NCBI RefSeq assembly: GCF_030378065.1
Contig: NZ_JAUCGJ010000013.1
Span: 35,667-99,666, forward strand
Source of the DNA: Candidatus Venteria ishoeyi
GTDB taxonomy: Bacteria > Pseudomonadota > Gammaproteobacteria > Beggiatoales > Beggiatoaceae
DNA: 64,000 bases
Direction of reading: 5' to 3'
Shown here piece by piece: positions 17,701 through 27,336 of this stretch; positions within the stretch are counted from its first letter, which is position 1; every line of letters begins with the position of its first letter. Made by a program: the position numbers and the translations under genes. Under the pieces are notes generated by a model. That model had not been told where the DNA came from and searched no databases. It worked only from the letters and a program-made list of their open reading frames with translations.

Positions 17701-18829
17701 ACAGATTTTACTCGATCTCGCGCATGAAAAAGATTATAAATGCCTGTTGGCAGAAGATGGTAAAACAGGTTTGCAACTGGCAGAAGACTATCATCCCGCA
17801 GGTGTTATTTTAGATGTTGGCTTGCCACAGGTTGATGGTCTGACCGTTATGGAACGTTTAAAGGAAAACGCCAAAACCCGCCATATTCCTGTGCATTTTA
17901 TCTCTGCCAGCAATCAAGGCAGTGATGCGCGTGATATGGGCGCAGTCGGTTATCTACTTAAACCCGTCAACCTGACAGAATTAAGCGAAGCATTTAAGAA
18001 AATAGAACACTTCAGCGCCGATCATCTGAAAAACCTGCTAATCGTCGCCAAGCAGGCAAAACGTGAAGCTGAAATTTCAAAACTGGCAGGCGGTGATGGC
18101 ATCCACACTAAAACCTGTGCAGATATGCAGGAAGCCTGGGAAGCTTTGCAAGCGCATACTTATGATTGCATGGTCATTGATTTGGAAGCGGCTGAACAAA
18201 AGCAGCTACAGCAACTGGCGCAACAACAAAAAACCACACCACTACAAATACCCGTGATTATTTATGCCAATCGGGAATTCAGTCAGGAAGAAACGCAATA
18301 TGTAGAAGATTGTAATCCACATTTGACGGTAAAAACTGTGCGTTCCCCTGAGCGCCTGTTAGATGAAACTTCCCTGTTTTTACATCAACTGGAAGCCGGA
18401 TTACCGGATGAAAAACGTGAATTACTACGTATGGTGCATGACAAAGAAGCTATTTTACAAAACAAACAAGTGTTAATTGTGGATGATGATATTCGCAATC
18501 TCTATGCGCTCAGCCATTCCCTGGAAGAAAAAAACATGGAAGTATTTGGCGCGAATAACGGCAAGGAAGCACTGGCCTTGCTGGAAGAAAATCTCCATAT
18601 CAATATCGTCATCATGGATATTATGATGCCGGAAATGGATGGCTACGAAACCATGCGCGCAATTCGTGCGGATTCCAGATTTTATAAGCTGCCGATTATC
18701 GCTTTAACCGCTAAAGCGATGAAGGCGGATAAAGCAAAATGTATTGATGCCGGTGCTAATGACTATTTAGCAAAACCCACGGATATGGATAAACTGTTAA
18801 CCTTGTTACGTGTCTGGTTGTACCAATAA
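14714..18829 (+). CDS. Giant Cache-HAMP-GAF hybrid histidine kinase with three receiver modules
   Basis: 1371 residues. Membrane helix 8-28; periplasmic Cache-type sensor with HWYFHLPTPSQKNFLRVHN; second helix near 297-318; HAMP and a second linker to about 430; GAF about 450-590; a Gln/Glu-rich coiled coil about 595-680 (QSEELQSQSEELQTQQEELR); HisKA with MSHELRTPLNS (His-695); HATPase with FGGTGLGLSIS near 875; an Ala/Pro/Thr linker; receiver 1 with ILDVGLPQVDG (Asp-1034); a degenerate receiver without the acidic pair; and receiver 3 with VDDD and IMDIMMPEMDG (Asp-1302). It is 4 bases downstream of the receptor gene. The coiled coil recalls the NEEL repeats of CheB-CheR-PAS kinase fusions and may carry the methylation sites. 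Confidence 0.93.
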   Translation: MKIFHLKLLLVIGISTLLFVGLTVYLFNQSYSWNLALQQIQEKQFYFQEFEKLETQKLSAALSMLADNQALKAAFLKQDKEALYQLAWPLFEKLKQNNHITHWYFHLPTPSQKNFLRVHNRNKNGDTITRATYLMASKQKQEAAGKELGKTAFALRVVHPWFDQGKLIGYLELGQEIDALLEALQQKNEQYDVIALKKYLDQEKWAQVRTNQDLRDNWADNPHLLQVSHVQAMTPDLSRLKPLLESSVKQAQLLGIQRMETGEIYSHGLFPLYDASNNKAGAVVVWIDISQQLQLRWNIYLSLWLVLGLLILLVFAGFLKYFLLNPIYKIEYLAKIIEKMTLGDFNAELVQNNALLKASGSGDLLLQAVDNSIASTLKLKTNMQATIAQTRLISAGQYDTQLELLSRQDQLSQSLNEMMLALQKSVQDSQQKNWLETGHSQLNATLRGEQDMLQLAKKTIQFLCTYLDAKVGTFFIAKTEYDKAGTETEVCFQLIASYAYSQRKTLANHFKLGESLVGQAALEQQTIVIKEPPADYIQIQSGLGKTTPGNILVIPFIYENNVKGVIELGFMNPLSVEQETFLEQAMPVIAITINLAQSQTQTQTLLEQSQAHAKILQEQSEELQSQSEELQTQQEELRQTNEELEERTHELERQRQDIGQQNQQLEETKKTLETKALELERASKYKSEFLANMSHELRTPLNSLLILSKMLADNKPHNLNDKQVQHAKTIHRAGNDLLTLINEILDLSKVEAGRMEVNPEDIMLTELMQDFEHRFDHVAAEKHINYQIELDEAVSEQLHTDRQRLQQILNNLLSNAFKFTPENGKVILTIHPVSNEPEMLAIAVQDSGIGIPADKQAMVFEAFQQADGTTSRRFGGTGLGLSISRELAGLLGGRLALESAEDKGSTFTLYLPQIFNAATTASVTNSSNIMKPPASTENASKADPEKPIAEIQAAEEVTAPSNTPQATAVVDNPDDRAQISELDKVLLVIEDDPGFSQILLDLAHEKDYKCLLAEDGKTGLQLAEDYHPAGVILDVGLPQVDGLTVMERLKENAKTRHIPVHFISASNQGSDARDMGAVGYLLKPVNLTELSEAFKKIEHFSADHLKNLLIVAKQAKREAEISKLAGGDGIHTKTCADMQEAWEALQAHTYDCMVIDLEAAEQKQLQQLAQQQKTTPLQIPVIIYANREFSQEETQYVEDCNPHLTVKTVRSPERLLDETSLFLHQLEAGLPDEKRELLRMVHDKEAILQNKQVLIVDDDIRNLYALSHSLEEKNMEVFGANNGKEALALLEENLHINIVIMDIMMPEMDGYETMRAIRADSRFYKLPIIALTAKAMKADKAKCIDAGANDYLAKPTDMDKLLTLLRVWLYQ

Positions 18830-18843
18830 ATGGGAGAATACGC

Positions 18844-19368
18844 ATGACTGTTTTTAAAGCCTCCAGTGATCAGGTTGAAATATTAGGTGCAGCGATTATT
18901 CCCGTACTTAAAGGCATACCGGTTTCTTCTGTCAGCAGCAAGTTATTACAAGAGTATCACTTGGAAAACCCGGTTGCCGATCAGTATTATAATCAGCAAC
19001 AGTATCTGGATTTGCTGAAAAAGATAAACACTTACATGGATATGGTATTATTTGGTATTGGACAGAACATTTTTCTGGAAGCCGTTTTCCCCCCTGATAT
19101 CGATACCTTTGAAAAAGTTTTTTTAGGTCTGGATCAAGCCTATCACCTAAATCATCGCGGTGGTGAGATTGGTCATTACAACACCCAAAAAATTGATGAA
19201 CAGAGCTATCTGGCAGATTGCGATAACCCCTACCCCTGCAATTTTGATCAGGGTATCATCCAGGGAATTGCTAAATATTTTAATCAACGCATACTCATTG
19301 AGCATCAAACTGAGGCATGCCGCATGAAAGGAGATGAACATTGTATTTATGAAATCAGTGTTCTGTAA
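18844..19368 (+). CDS. V4R-like small sensor protein
   Basis: 174 residues, soluble. The C-terminal half has CDNPYPCNFDQGIIQGIAKYF and then CRMKGDEHCIYEISV, the Cys-rich pattern of V4R (4-vinyl reductase-like) small-molecule-binding domains; four Cys are suitably spaced for metal or ligand binding. The N-terminal half (ILGAAIIPVLKGIPVSSVSSKLL; DMVLFGIGQNIFLEAVFPPDI) is helical. The gene lies between two hybrid kinase genes, 14 bases after one and 3 bases before the other, so it is probably a cytosolic input subunit of this system. Distant relation to haem-NO-binding domains is possible; the ligand is unknown. Confidence 0.65.
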   Translation: MTVFKASSDQVEILGAAIIPVLKGIPVSSVSSKLLQEYHLENPVADQYYNQQQYLDLLKKINTYMDMVLFGIGQNIFLEAVFPPDIDTFEKVFLGLDQAYHLNHRGGEIGHYNTQKIDEQSYLADCDNPYPCNFDQGIIQGIAKYFNQRILIEHQTEACRMKGDEHCIYEISVL

Positions 19369-19371
19369 TTC

Positions 19372-21786
19372 ATGGAAGATATTCAAATACTGATTGTCGA
19401 TGACAATCAAAACAATTTATATACACTACGCACCCTGCTGGAAGAACATATTAAAGCCGTTGTGCTGGAAGCAGACTCCGGTACTGCGGCATTAACGCTG
19501 TTGTTGAAACAACATGTCGATCTTATCATTATGGATGTGCAAATGCCGGATATGGATGGTTTTGAAACCGCAACATTGATTCGTGGTCGCAAAAAAACCC
19601 GGCATATCCCTATCGTCTTTCTGACCGCAGCCTATAAATCCGAAAACTTTAAACAAAAAGGGTTTGGTATTGGTGCGGCTGATTACCTGACAAAACCCAT
19701 AGATGAAGCGCAACTCATCAGCCGGATTCAGTCCTATTTACGTTTTATTGAGCAAGAACGTCTACATAATCAGGTTTTATCCCAGACTAATCTGAAATTA
19801 CAGCAAGAAATGCAGCACCGCGAAGAAGCCCAGGCCAAACTTGAACACCTCAGTCATCAAAATCAGACAATTCTGGAAAATATGGCAGAAGGTTTATTTG
19901 GGATAGACCTGCAATGCCGCACGACATTTGTCAACCCGGCAGCCACTCATATTTTGGGTTATCAGGCAGAGGAACTGATCGGCTTGCTGCAACATGATGT
20001 GATTCATTACGCCATTGCTGATGGTACGCCCACCCCCAAACACGACTGCCCGATTTGCAACGCATTGAAAAAAGAACAGTCCTGCCAAATTGACAATGAA
20101 GTATTTTGGCACAAAGACGGACATGCCATTCCGGTTGAATATAATGTTGCTATAATTCATGAAGATGATTTAATGACAGGCGCGGTGGTGACTTTTCGTG
20201 ACATCAGTGAGCGCAAAAAAAATGAACAGGCATTAAAAGCAGCTAAAGAACATGCAGAGTACGCCAACTATGCCAAAAGCCGTTTTCTTGCCAATATGAG
20301 CCATGAATTACGCACGCCACTCAATGCGATTATTGGTTACAGTGAAATGCTCGGGGAAGAGGCAGAAGACCTGGCATTAGATGATGATTTTTCTAAAGAT
20401 TTACAGAAGATTCAACATTCAGGACAACACTTGTTAGGTTTGATCAATGATGTGCTGGATATTTCCAAAATTGAAGCGGGTAAAATGACGCTGGATCTGG
20501 AAACCTTTAACCCTGAACTACTGATACAGGAAATAATAGAAACCAGTCATCCTTTGCTTAAACAAAAAAATAATCACTTAAAGCTGGAATTCCCTCCACA
20601 ATTTTTTGAGATACAAAATGATTCGGTTAAATTAAAACAAGTGTTGCTGAATCTGATCAGCAATGCCTGTAAATTTACTGAAGAGGGTCAGATCACCTTA
20701 CACATTAGCTATCATAAAAGCCCGGAAAATACCACGCAAAAAATATATGAATATATTGAATTTGCAGTGCAAGATAATGGTATTGGCATGACTGAACAAC
20801 AACAGAAAAATCTGTTTCAACCTTTTATGCAGGCAGATAATTCCACCACGCGCAAATATGGCGGCAGTGGTTTGGGTCTGGCAATCAGTCAGCGCTTTGT
20901 CAAAATGATGGGCGGCAAGATCCAATTACAAAGTCAATTTGGGCAGGGCAGTTGCTTCACCATACAACTGCCGTTAAAAGTCAATCAGCAGCAACTCGAA
21001 AACCGTATTGCCGAACAAAAACTACCCGGTCATACGTTGCCACAGCATGGCACGGTTATTCTGATTATCAGCCCACATGAACAAAATAACCTGATTTTGC
21101 AACAGTTTCTTGATGAAAATGCCTATGCCAGTACGACCTGCTCAGAGGTTGAAACAGGTCTTAAGCTTGCCTGTAAATTACGCGCAGATTTAATTCTAAT
21201 GGATATTGAGCTGGTCAGTGATACGGTGATTAAGCACTTTAAAGAAAACCCGATACTCGAAGATACCCGCTTGATTCTGATCAATGGACAAGATACACAG
21301 GCAGAAAAACAGGATTTGCCAGAGCTTGCTAAAATGTTGCCTTACCCCACAACGCAAACAGAGGTCATTGAGTTATTGCAACAATACCAACTGCATCATT
21401 TCAGTCGACCACTGGTCATGCTGATTGAGGATGATGAGCTTAGTCGCAAATACACCAGCGTAATTTTTCAGAAGGAAAACTGGCGTGTTTTCAGTTGTGA
21501 AAGCGCACAAATCGCCTTAGAGCATTTGGAAAAGCGCAGACCCGATTTAATCGTATTAGATTTAAATATGCCGAATATGGATGGTTATGAGTTTCTATCT
21601 CATCTACATCAAACCAGTATCAATGTACCTGTTATTATTATTACCGGCGAGGAACTGAGCCAGGAACAACGGTTACGGCTTGAAGGTCAGGTGATTGCCA
21701 TTTTTCATAAAGGGCATTACCGTACCAAAGCGTTAATCGCAAAATTGCATAATTGCTATGCTCACGAATCGCCGGTAGAAACGTAG
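19372..21786 (+). CDS. Soluble REC-PAS-histidine kinase-REC hybrid
   Basis: 804 residues without membrane helices. Order: an N-terminal receiver (IVDDNQNN; IIMDVQMPDMDG, Asp-55); a coiled coil; a PAS domain at about 165-280 containing two Cys motifs (HDCPICNALKKEQSC); HisKA with MSHELRTPLNAI (His-311); HATPase (DNGIGMTE; YGGSGLGLAIS); a degenerate receiver lacking the acidic pair (ILIISPHEQN); and a last receiver with LIEDDELS and IVLDLNMPNMDG (Asp-730). An N-terminal receiver makes it a likely phosphorelay recipient of the giant kinase encoded before it. It is the last gene of the signalling run; recQ follows after 42 bases. Confidence 0.92.
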   Translation: MEDIQILIVDDNQNNLYTLRTLLEEHIKAVVLEADSGTAALTLLLKQHVDLIIMDVQMPDMDGFETATLIRGRKKTRHIPIVFLTAAYKSENFKQKGFGIGAADYLTKPIDEAQLISRIQSYLRFIEQERLHNQVLSQTNLKLQQEMQHREEAQAKLEHLSHQNQTILENMAEGLFGIDLQCRTTFVNPAATHILGYQAEELIGLLQHDVIHYAIADGTPTPKHDCPICNALKKEQSCQIDNEVFWHKDGHAIPVEYNVAIIHEDDLMTGAVVTFRDISERKKNEQALKAAKEHAEYANYAKSRFLANMSHELRTPLNAIIGYSEMLGEEAEDLALDDDFSKDLQKIQHSGQHLLGLINDVLDISKIEAGKMTLDLETFNPELLIQEIIETSHPLLKQKNNHLKLEFPPQFFEIQNDSVKLKQVLLNLISNACKFTEEGQITLHISYHKSPENTTQKIYEYIEFAVQDNGIGMTEQQQKNLFQPFMQADNSTTRKYGGSGLGLAISQRFVKMMGGKIQLQSQFGQGSCFTIQLPLKVNQQQLENRIAEQKLPGHTLPQHGTVILIISPHEQNNLILQQFLDENAYASTTCSEVETGLKLACKLRADLILMDIELVSDTVIKHFKENPILEDTRLILINGQDTQAEKQDLPELAKMLPYPTTQTEVIELLQQYQLHHFSRPLVMLIEDDELSRKYTSVIFQKENWRVFSCESAQIALEHLEKRRPDLIVLDLNMPNMDGYEFLSHLHQTSINVPVIIITGEELSQEQRLRLEGQVIAIFHKGHYRTKALIAKLHNCYAHESPVET

Positions 21787-21828
21787 CACTGCTATGTCTC
21801 TACACCTTTACATCTACGCTGATTGTTT

Positions 21829-23991
21829 ATGACCCAAACGCCACTTTCCCTGCTCAATCAAATTTTTGGTTATCATCAGTTTCGTGGTGATCAGGCAGAA
21901 ATTATCGATCATATTATTAGCGGTAATGATGCGCTGGTTTTAATGCCTACCGGTGGCGGTAAATCTCTGTGTTATCAACTACCCGCACTGTTACGCCCCG
22001 GTATTGCCATTGTGATTTCCCCCTTGATTGCATTAATGCAGGATCAAGTAACGGCCTTATTGCAGTTGGGCATACGCGCAGCCTGCCTGAATTCCTCATT
22101 AAACTATGAAGAAACCCAGCAAGTCTCGCGGCAACTACGCAGCGGCGAACTGGATTTATTATATATTGCACCAGAGCGTTTAATGACTGAACGCTTCCTG
22201 GCTTTTCTTGAGCAAACACAGGTTGCCTTATTTGCCATTGATGAAGCGCATTGCGTTTCACAATGGGGACATGATTTTCGCCCGGAATATGCGCAACTTT
22301 CAATTTTGCATGAGCGCTATCCACAAATTCCACGTATTGCCTTAACTGCGACCGCTGATGGCCCGACACGGCGGGAAATCATGACCCGTCTGCAACTGGA
22401 AACAGCGCAACACTTTGTTTCCGGCTTTGATCGCCCAAATATCCACTACCGGGTTATTGATAAAAACCAACCACGCCAACAGGCACTGGAATTTATTCGC
22501 CAGGAACACCAGGAAGATGCCGGTATTATTTATTGTTTGAGCCGCAAAAAAGTAGATGACACCGCGCTCTGGCTGCAACAGCAAGGCTTAAATGCCCTGC
22601 CCTATCACGCAGGAATGCCAGCAGCGACACGTAAACTACACCAGCACCGGTTTATTCATGAAGAAGGCTTGATTATCGTTGCCACCATCGCCTTTGGCAT
22701 GGGCATTGACAAACCTAATGTACGCTTTGTCATTCATCTGGATTTACCCAAAAGCATAGAAGCCTATTATCAGGAAACCGGACGTGCCGGGCGTGATGGC
22801 CTGCCCGCCAACGCCTTGCTGACCTATGGCCCGGAAGATGTGGTGATGCTGCAAAAGTTTATCCACAGCTCCGATGCTGATGAACAACACAAACGTCTGG
22901 AACTACATAAACTTGATGCCTTGCTGGGTTTTTGTGAAATGACCACATGCCGCCGCCAAGGTTTGTTGGCATACTTTGAAGATCACCTGCCTGAACCTTG
23001 TAATAATTGCGATACCTGCCTGGAACCACCAGAAACCTGGGATGCCACGGAAGCCGCGCAACAGGCATTATCTTGCATTTATCGCACGGGCCAACGTTTT
23101 GGCATGAGTTATTTGATTGACGTACTACGTGGTAAAAGCAACGACCGTATCCGCAACTTTGGACATGAGCAACTCAAAGTCTTTGGCATAGGTAAAGAGC
23201 GTCCTGCCACGCAATGGCGCAATCTTTACCGGCAATTGGTCGCACAAGGTCTGGCAAGTGTCGATATTGAAGGTTATGGCGGTTTGTTTTTAACCGATGC
23301 CGCGCGTCCTATTCTACGCGGTGAAGAAACGCTATTATTGCGCAAACTGCGGCCCACGAAAAAACAAAAAGCCGATAAACGTAAATCTGCCTCTCTGTTT
23401 GAAGGTACTGATTTAGTACTTTGGGAACAACTGCGCAGCAAACGCCTGGAACTGGCAAATGCCCAGGATGTCCCACCTTATGTCATTTTTCATGATGCTA
23501 CGCTGGTGGAAATGGTCTGCCATTGCCCCACTACAGATGCGGAACTGACACAGCTTTCAGGTGTTGGCAGCGCCAAACTGAAACGTTATGGCCCTGCTTT
23601 TCTGGAAGTCATAGAAAACCATGTCATTGAACAGGATCTGGATAAATCCAGCTTACCCGCTATACCGGAACCTGAGGCAACAAGCCTGCCTGAAACCATG
23701 CAAATCAGCCTGATCAGTTATCAGGAAGGTAACGACATCGAACAAATTGCCCAGATGCGTGACTTAAAATCCAGTACAATTTATGGGCATTTAGCCAGAG
23801 CCATAGAACTGGAAAAGCTTAATCTGGAAGAGATTCGGGAAGTCAAAACCGAAGATATTCAAACCATTGAAGCCGCTTTAGCCGATTTACCCAAAACCGA
23901 ACAAATGGCACTCAAGCCTTTATATCAGCAATTGGAGGAAACCTATTCCTATGGCCTGTTACGTTGTGTCATGGCGGGTTTATTGCGTTGA
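21829..23991 (+). CDS. recQ: ATP-dependent DNA helicase RecQ
   Basis: 720 residues from the ATG at 21829 (a TTG two codons earlier is less likely). 3'-5' DNA helicase for recombination and repair. Motifs: [14 protein letters not shown], Walker [21 protein letters not shown] box [20 protein letters not shown], motif [21 protein letters not shown], and motif [12 protein letters not shown]. The zinc-binding RQC part follows ([24 protein letters not shown]), then winged helix, an HRDC domain ([20 protein letters not shown]) and an extra C-terminal helix-turn-helix. It is longer than E. coli RecQ because of that tail. No neighbour suggests a special role. Confidence 0.96.
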   Translation: MTQTPLSLLNQIFGYHQFRGDQAEIIDHIISGNDALVLMPTGGGKSLCYQLPALLRPGIAIVISPLIALMQDQVTALLQLGIRAACLNSSLNYEETQQVSRQLRSGELDLLYIAPERLMTERFLAFLEQTQVALFAIDEAHCVSQWGHDFRPEYAQLSILHERYPQIPRIALTATADGPTRREIMTRLQLETAQHFVSGFDRPNIHYRVIDKNQPRQQALEFIRQEHQEDAGIIYCLSRKKVDDTALWLQQQGLNALPYHAGMPAATRKLHQHRFIHEEGLIIVATIAFGMGIDKPNVRFVIHLDLPKSIEAYYQETGRAGRDGLPANALLTYGPEDVVMLQKFIHSSDADEQHKRLELHKLDALLGFCEMTTCRRQGLLAYFEDHLPEPCNNCDTCLEPPETWDATEAAQQALSCIYRTGQRFGMSYLIDVLRGKSNDRIRNFGHEQLKVFGIGKERPATQWRNLYRQLVAQGLASVDIEGYGGLFLTDAARPILRGEETLLLRKLRPTKKQKADKRKSASLFEGTDLVLWEQLRSKRLELANAQDVPPYVIFHDATLVEMVCHCPTTDAELTQLSGVGSAKLKRYGPAFLEVIENHVIEQDLDKSSLPAIPEPEATSLPETMQISLISYQEGNDIEQIAQMRDLKSSTIYGHLARAIELEKLNLEEIREVKTEDIQTIEAALADLPKTEQMALKPLYQQLEETYSYGLLRCVMAGLLR

Positions 23992-24052
23992 TTTCAACCT
24001 GAATTCGCAACCGTTCCAAAGCGTCACTCAAGAGACTGTTTTTCACAAAATA

Positions 24053-25825
24053 TCAACGCTTACCGCGCGTAATATATTCCGCCTGTTGCCGCGCAACATC
24101 CTGCGCGTGATTGCTGGAACTACCCGCTGGCAAAAGTTCGTCAATTGGATGATTGGCATTCTCGTCAACTTGTTGCCAGTATAAAGTTTGAGTTGGAAAG
24201 GCAAATTCAACCCCCATGCGCTCAGCCAGTTTTAAGGCATCCAGTAAAAATTGATGACGCGCCTGTAATTCCATGCTCCAGGTGGGAACCTCAAAAAAGA
24301 TATACACCATAATATCCAAAGAAGAAGCGGCATATTCATTAAAATAAATATGGAAATAATCTTTACGGGTGTGCGGATGTTGGCGCACCAGTTCGCGCAG
24401 TCCTTCACAATAACCATCAATGCGCTCTGGTGGCGTATCATAAGTCAATGATAAAACCGTTTTTAAGCGCCTATAACGCCGCTGCCCCATATTATCCACT
24501 TCAGCGGTAATCATACGGGAGTTGGGCAGGGTAATCACCGAGTTATAAAAGGTACGAATCCGGGTACTGCGAAAACCGATGCTTTCAACCGTGCCTTCAA
24601 TTTTATCGATGACAATCCAGTCACCCACCAGAAACGGGCGATCTGTCAGTACCGTAACAAAACCAAACAGGTTTTCTACCGCATCTTTTGCCGCCAGGGC
24701 AAAGGCCAATCCGCCCAAGCCCAGACCTGCTAAAACACCGCTGATATTCAGGCTCAGGCTGTTGGCAATGAAAATGATACCGGCAACCGTGACAAAAATT
24801 TTAAGTACCTGAGTAATCAAAGGCACCAGCATATCATCGAGCAAAGTCTCTGTTTTTAATGCCTGCTCCTGGAAAAATGCGCTGATTAAATCGACCAGAC
24901 GATAGGCTGTCCAGATACCGGATAATCCCGCCATAAATTTTGCGGCAACCAGTAATACCAGCAATACATCATCGGGTAAACCCAGCAAATTCAGACCCAT
25001 CCACCAAATGCTCGCCATCATCATCAGGCCCAGAGGACGCAATATGTTGCTGGAAAGCTTTCGATAATAGGGTTTTGCAAATTTTTGCCAGATTTTAACG
25101 CTGACTCGCAGCACAAATGCCGCCAGACGATCAGCAACCACCCCCAACAGCACTATCAACAAAATACTCAGCCATTGCCAATACGCTACATCCAGCAAGG
25201 TGGGTTTTAACCACTCAGGGACTTTTTGACTAATGCGTAAATGCCAGGGTAGGTGTTCAGGTGCACTGCTGACCAGTGGCGCTACCGATTTATCTGTTTC
25301 AGCTTGTGTTTGTTGCTGAGTTTGCAGCGTATTTAAAATGGCTTGTAAGGTATCCAGAGATTCATGCGCAAACAGCCAGCGTCCATCTGTTTGTTTGGCA
25401 AAATAGAGCTTGCCTTCAGCGTAGTCATATAAGGTATATTCGCTATCTTTATGCGCTGGGGGCAGGGTTTTGGGTTCCAGATACGGGGTGTTTTCCAGCA
25501 CCGTCAGCAGCATCCAGGCTAAATCTCGACCGCGTTCTTTACGCACCAGTGTGTTCACCTGGCTTAAATCCAGCGTTTGCTCGGCTTTATCGAGGGCATC
25601 TTTATCTCCGGCTTTCAGGGCTTCCATTGCCATGAGAAAGCTGTCCAGGGTTTTTTGTGGGGATTTCAATCCTTCAGGCACGGGGGCAGATACAGATTTT
25701 TCAGTACGCACTGTGGTGATAACCGTTTCAGAGGTTCCAATTACCTCTGATTGCCCCTCTTCGGCAACGGCGACAGTGGAAAACATAAGCCAAACTAAGG
25801 CAATAAAGTAATACATGTATTTCAT
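24053..25825 (-). CDS. MscS-type mechanosensitive channel with extended periplasmic N-terminus
   Basis: 590 residues. A signal peptide (cleavage near VAVAEEG) leads into a periplasmic domain of about 170 residues, then several membrane helices, and at about 360-400 the pore-lining TM3 rich in Gly/Ala (ISGVLAGLGLGGLAFALAAKDAVENLFG) followed by the MscS beta domain (PFLVGDWIVIDKIEGTVESIGFRSTRIRTF, NSVITLPNS) and the cytoplasmic vestibule. It would release solutes on osmotic downshock. Larger than E. coli MscS, closer to YbdG/YnaI-like or MscM-like forms. It is followed downstream by recQ in convergent orientation; upstream is the cardiolipin synthase gene on the same strand. Confidence 0.92.
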   Translation of the reverse strand: MKYMYYFIALVWLMFSTVAVAEEGQSEVIGTSETVITTVRTEKSVSAPVPEGLKSPQKTLDSFLMAMEALKAGDKDALDKAEQTLDLSQVNTLVRKERGRDLAWMLLTVLENTPYLEPKTLPPAHKDSEYTLYDYAEGKLYFAKQTDGRWLFAHESLDTLQAILNTLQTQQQTQAETDKSVAPLVSSAPEHLPWHLRISQKVPEWLKPTLLDVAYWQWLSILLIVLLGVVADRLAAFVLRVSVKIWQKFAKPYYRKLSSNILRPLGLMMMASIWWMGLNLLGLPDDVLLVLLVAAKFMAGLSGIWTAYRLVDLISAFFQEQALKTETLLDDMLVPLITQVLKIFVTVAGIIFIANSLSLNISGVLAGLGLGGLAFALAAKDAVENLFGFVTVLTDRPFLVGDWIVIDKIEGTVESIGFRSTRIRTFYNSVITLPNSRMITAEVDNMGQRRYRRLKTVLSLTYDTPPERIDGYCEGLRELVRQHPHTRKDYFHIYFNEYAASSLDIMVYIFFEVPTWSMELQARHQFLLDALKLAERMGVEFAFPTQTLYWQQVDENANHPIDELLPAGSSSNHAQDVARQQAEYITRGKR

Positions 25826-25881
25826 AAACCATTTATTAAAAGACCTGCCAGGTTTTTAAAATCTGGAAGGTCTGATGCATG

Positions 25882-27330
25882 TTACAACAAGGGGGATAAG
25901 ATACGCCCCAGCCCAATGAACAAAGATGCCTTAAAATCCCACTGAATATCTTGCGGCGACAGAATCCTACAGGAATCTTTTAGCAGATGGTTAAAATCAT
26001 GCTGTAACTGTTGCGCCAGTCCCTGATTATACAGCAGGGTGCTGAGTTCAAAATTAATCCGAAAACTGCGGATATCCATATTTGCAGATCCCACCATGCC
26101 CCAGTTGTCATCTACAATAACCACCTTGGAATGCACCATGCCCCGCTGGTATTCATAAATCTGGATACCGGCATTTAACAAGGTTTGATAATAGCTGCGT
26201 CCAGCCCATAAAACGATGGCATGATCGAGTTTATTAGGCAATAACAGGCGCACCCGCACATTGCGATACGCTGCGGCCTCCAAAGCCAGCACCATGCTGG
26301 CATCCGGCACAAAATAAGGCGTGGCAATATCGATCTGGTGTTGTGCGGTAGAAATAATTGCCAATAATAAATGGTGCAGGATACGGGTATTCATATCCGG
26401 GCCGGAAGGAAATATCTGTACAATCTGATTATCCGACCCTGTTGCTTGCGGCTGTGGTGGAGGAAAATAGCTGGCAGCACTTAAATCCTGATGCTGCGCA
26501 TAATGCCAGTCTTCAACAAACACATCCTGTAATTCATGCACCGCAGGCCCGGTCAGGCGCAAATGGGTGTCGTGCCAACTCTGATAATGTTTATCCAGAC
26601 CCACATATTCATTACCGATATTCTGGCTGCCGGTAAAACCGATTAAACCATCAATAATCGCAATTTTACGATGATTACGAAAGTTAACCCGCCAACGCCC
26701 ACGCCAAGGCACCACCGGCAGAAAATAACTGACCTCCACCCCGCTTTTACGCAGACGATGTAAAAAATGCCGGGACCAACCCCAGGAGCCGATAAAATCC
26801 ACCAACACACGGCATTCAACCCCCGCTCTGGCTTTTTCCCGCAACAGTTTTGCCAGCTTTTGCCCGGTTTCATCGGCATGAAACGCATAATATTCCAAAT
26901 GAATATGCTGTTGTGCCTGACTGATAGCCTCACATAATGCCGCCAGTGCCTGTGGCCCATCATGATAAATTTGCACTTGATTATTACAGGTGGGCGGCAT
27001 TTTATTCAAATGGCTGATAAAGGTGATAAACCCCCGCACCCGCTCCGGCAGCACTTCGCAGGAGGGATGTATATATTGTTGTTGCAGGCGTTGCAGACGT
27101 AACTCCAGGGTATCGAGCTGTTTACGTTTTTTATCCCGTCGCTTGCGCATACGCGCCAGCTTTGGCGTACCCAGCAGCAGAAACAAAACCACGCCCAGTA
27201 TTGGCAACAAAAAAAACAGCATCATCCAACTGAGCATCACCTGCGGCTCGCCAGGATGACGTAAGATATAGATGATGGCAAAAATCACCAACACCACATC
27301 AAAACCCAGTACCACTAACAGCCAGTCCAT
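25882..27330 (-). CDS. cls: Cardiolipin synthase
   Basis: 482 residues. Two N-terminal membrane helices (LLVVLGFDVVLVIFAIIYIL and a second around 35-55) precede two phospholipase D motifs: HRKIAIIDGLIGFTGSQNIG and HSKVVIVDDNWGMVGSANMD, each with the HxKx4D signature. It joins two phosphatidylglycerols into cardiolipin and glycerol in the inner membrane. Length fits ClsA-type enzymes. It starts 6 bases after the stop of the lipoprotein gene at 27337 on the same strand and precedes the MscS gene, so envelope genes cluster here. Confidence 0.93.
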   Translation of the reverse strand: MDWLLVVLGFDVVLVIFAIIYILRHPGEPQVMLSWMMLFFLLPILGVVLFLLLGTPKLARMRKRRDKKRKQLDTLELRLQRLQQQYIHPSCEVLPERVRGFITFISHLNKMPPTCNNQVQIYHDGPQALAALCEAISQAQQHIHLEYYAFHADETGQKLAKLLREKARAGVECRVLVDFIGSWGWSRHFLHRLRKSGVEVSYFLPVVPWRGRWRVNFRNHRKIAIIDGLIGFTGSQNIGNEYVGLDKHYQSWHDTHLRLTGPAVHELQDVFVEDWHYAQHQDLSAASYFPPPQPQATGSDNQIVQIFPSGPDMNTRILHHLLLAIISTAQHQIDIATPYFVPDASMVLALEAAAYRNVRVRLLLPNKLDHAIVLWAGRSYYQTLLNAGIQIYEYQRGMVHSKVVIVDDNWGMVGSANMDIRSFRINFELSTLLYNQGLAQQLQHDFNHLLKDSCRILSPQDIQWDFKASLFIGLGRILSPLL

Positions 27331-27336
27331 TACTGA

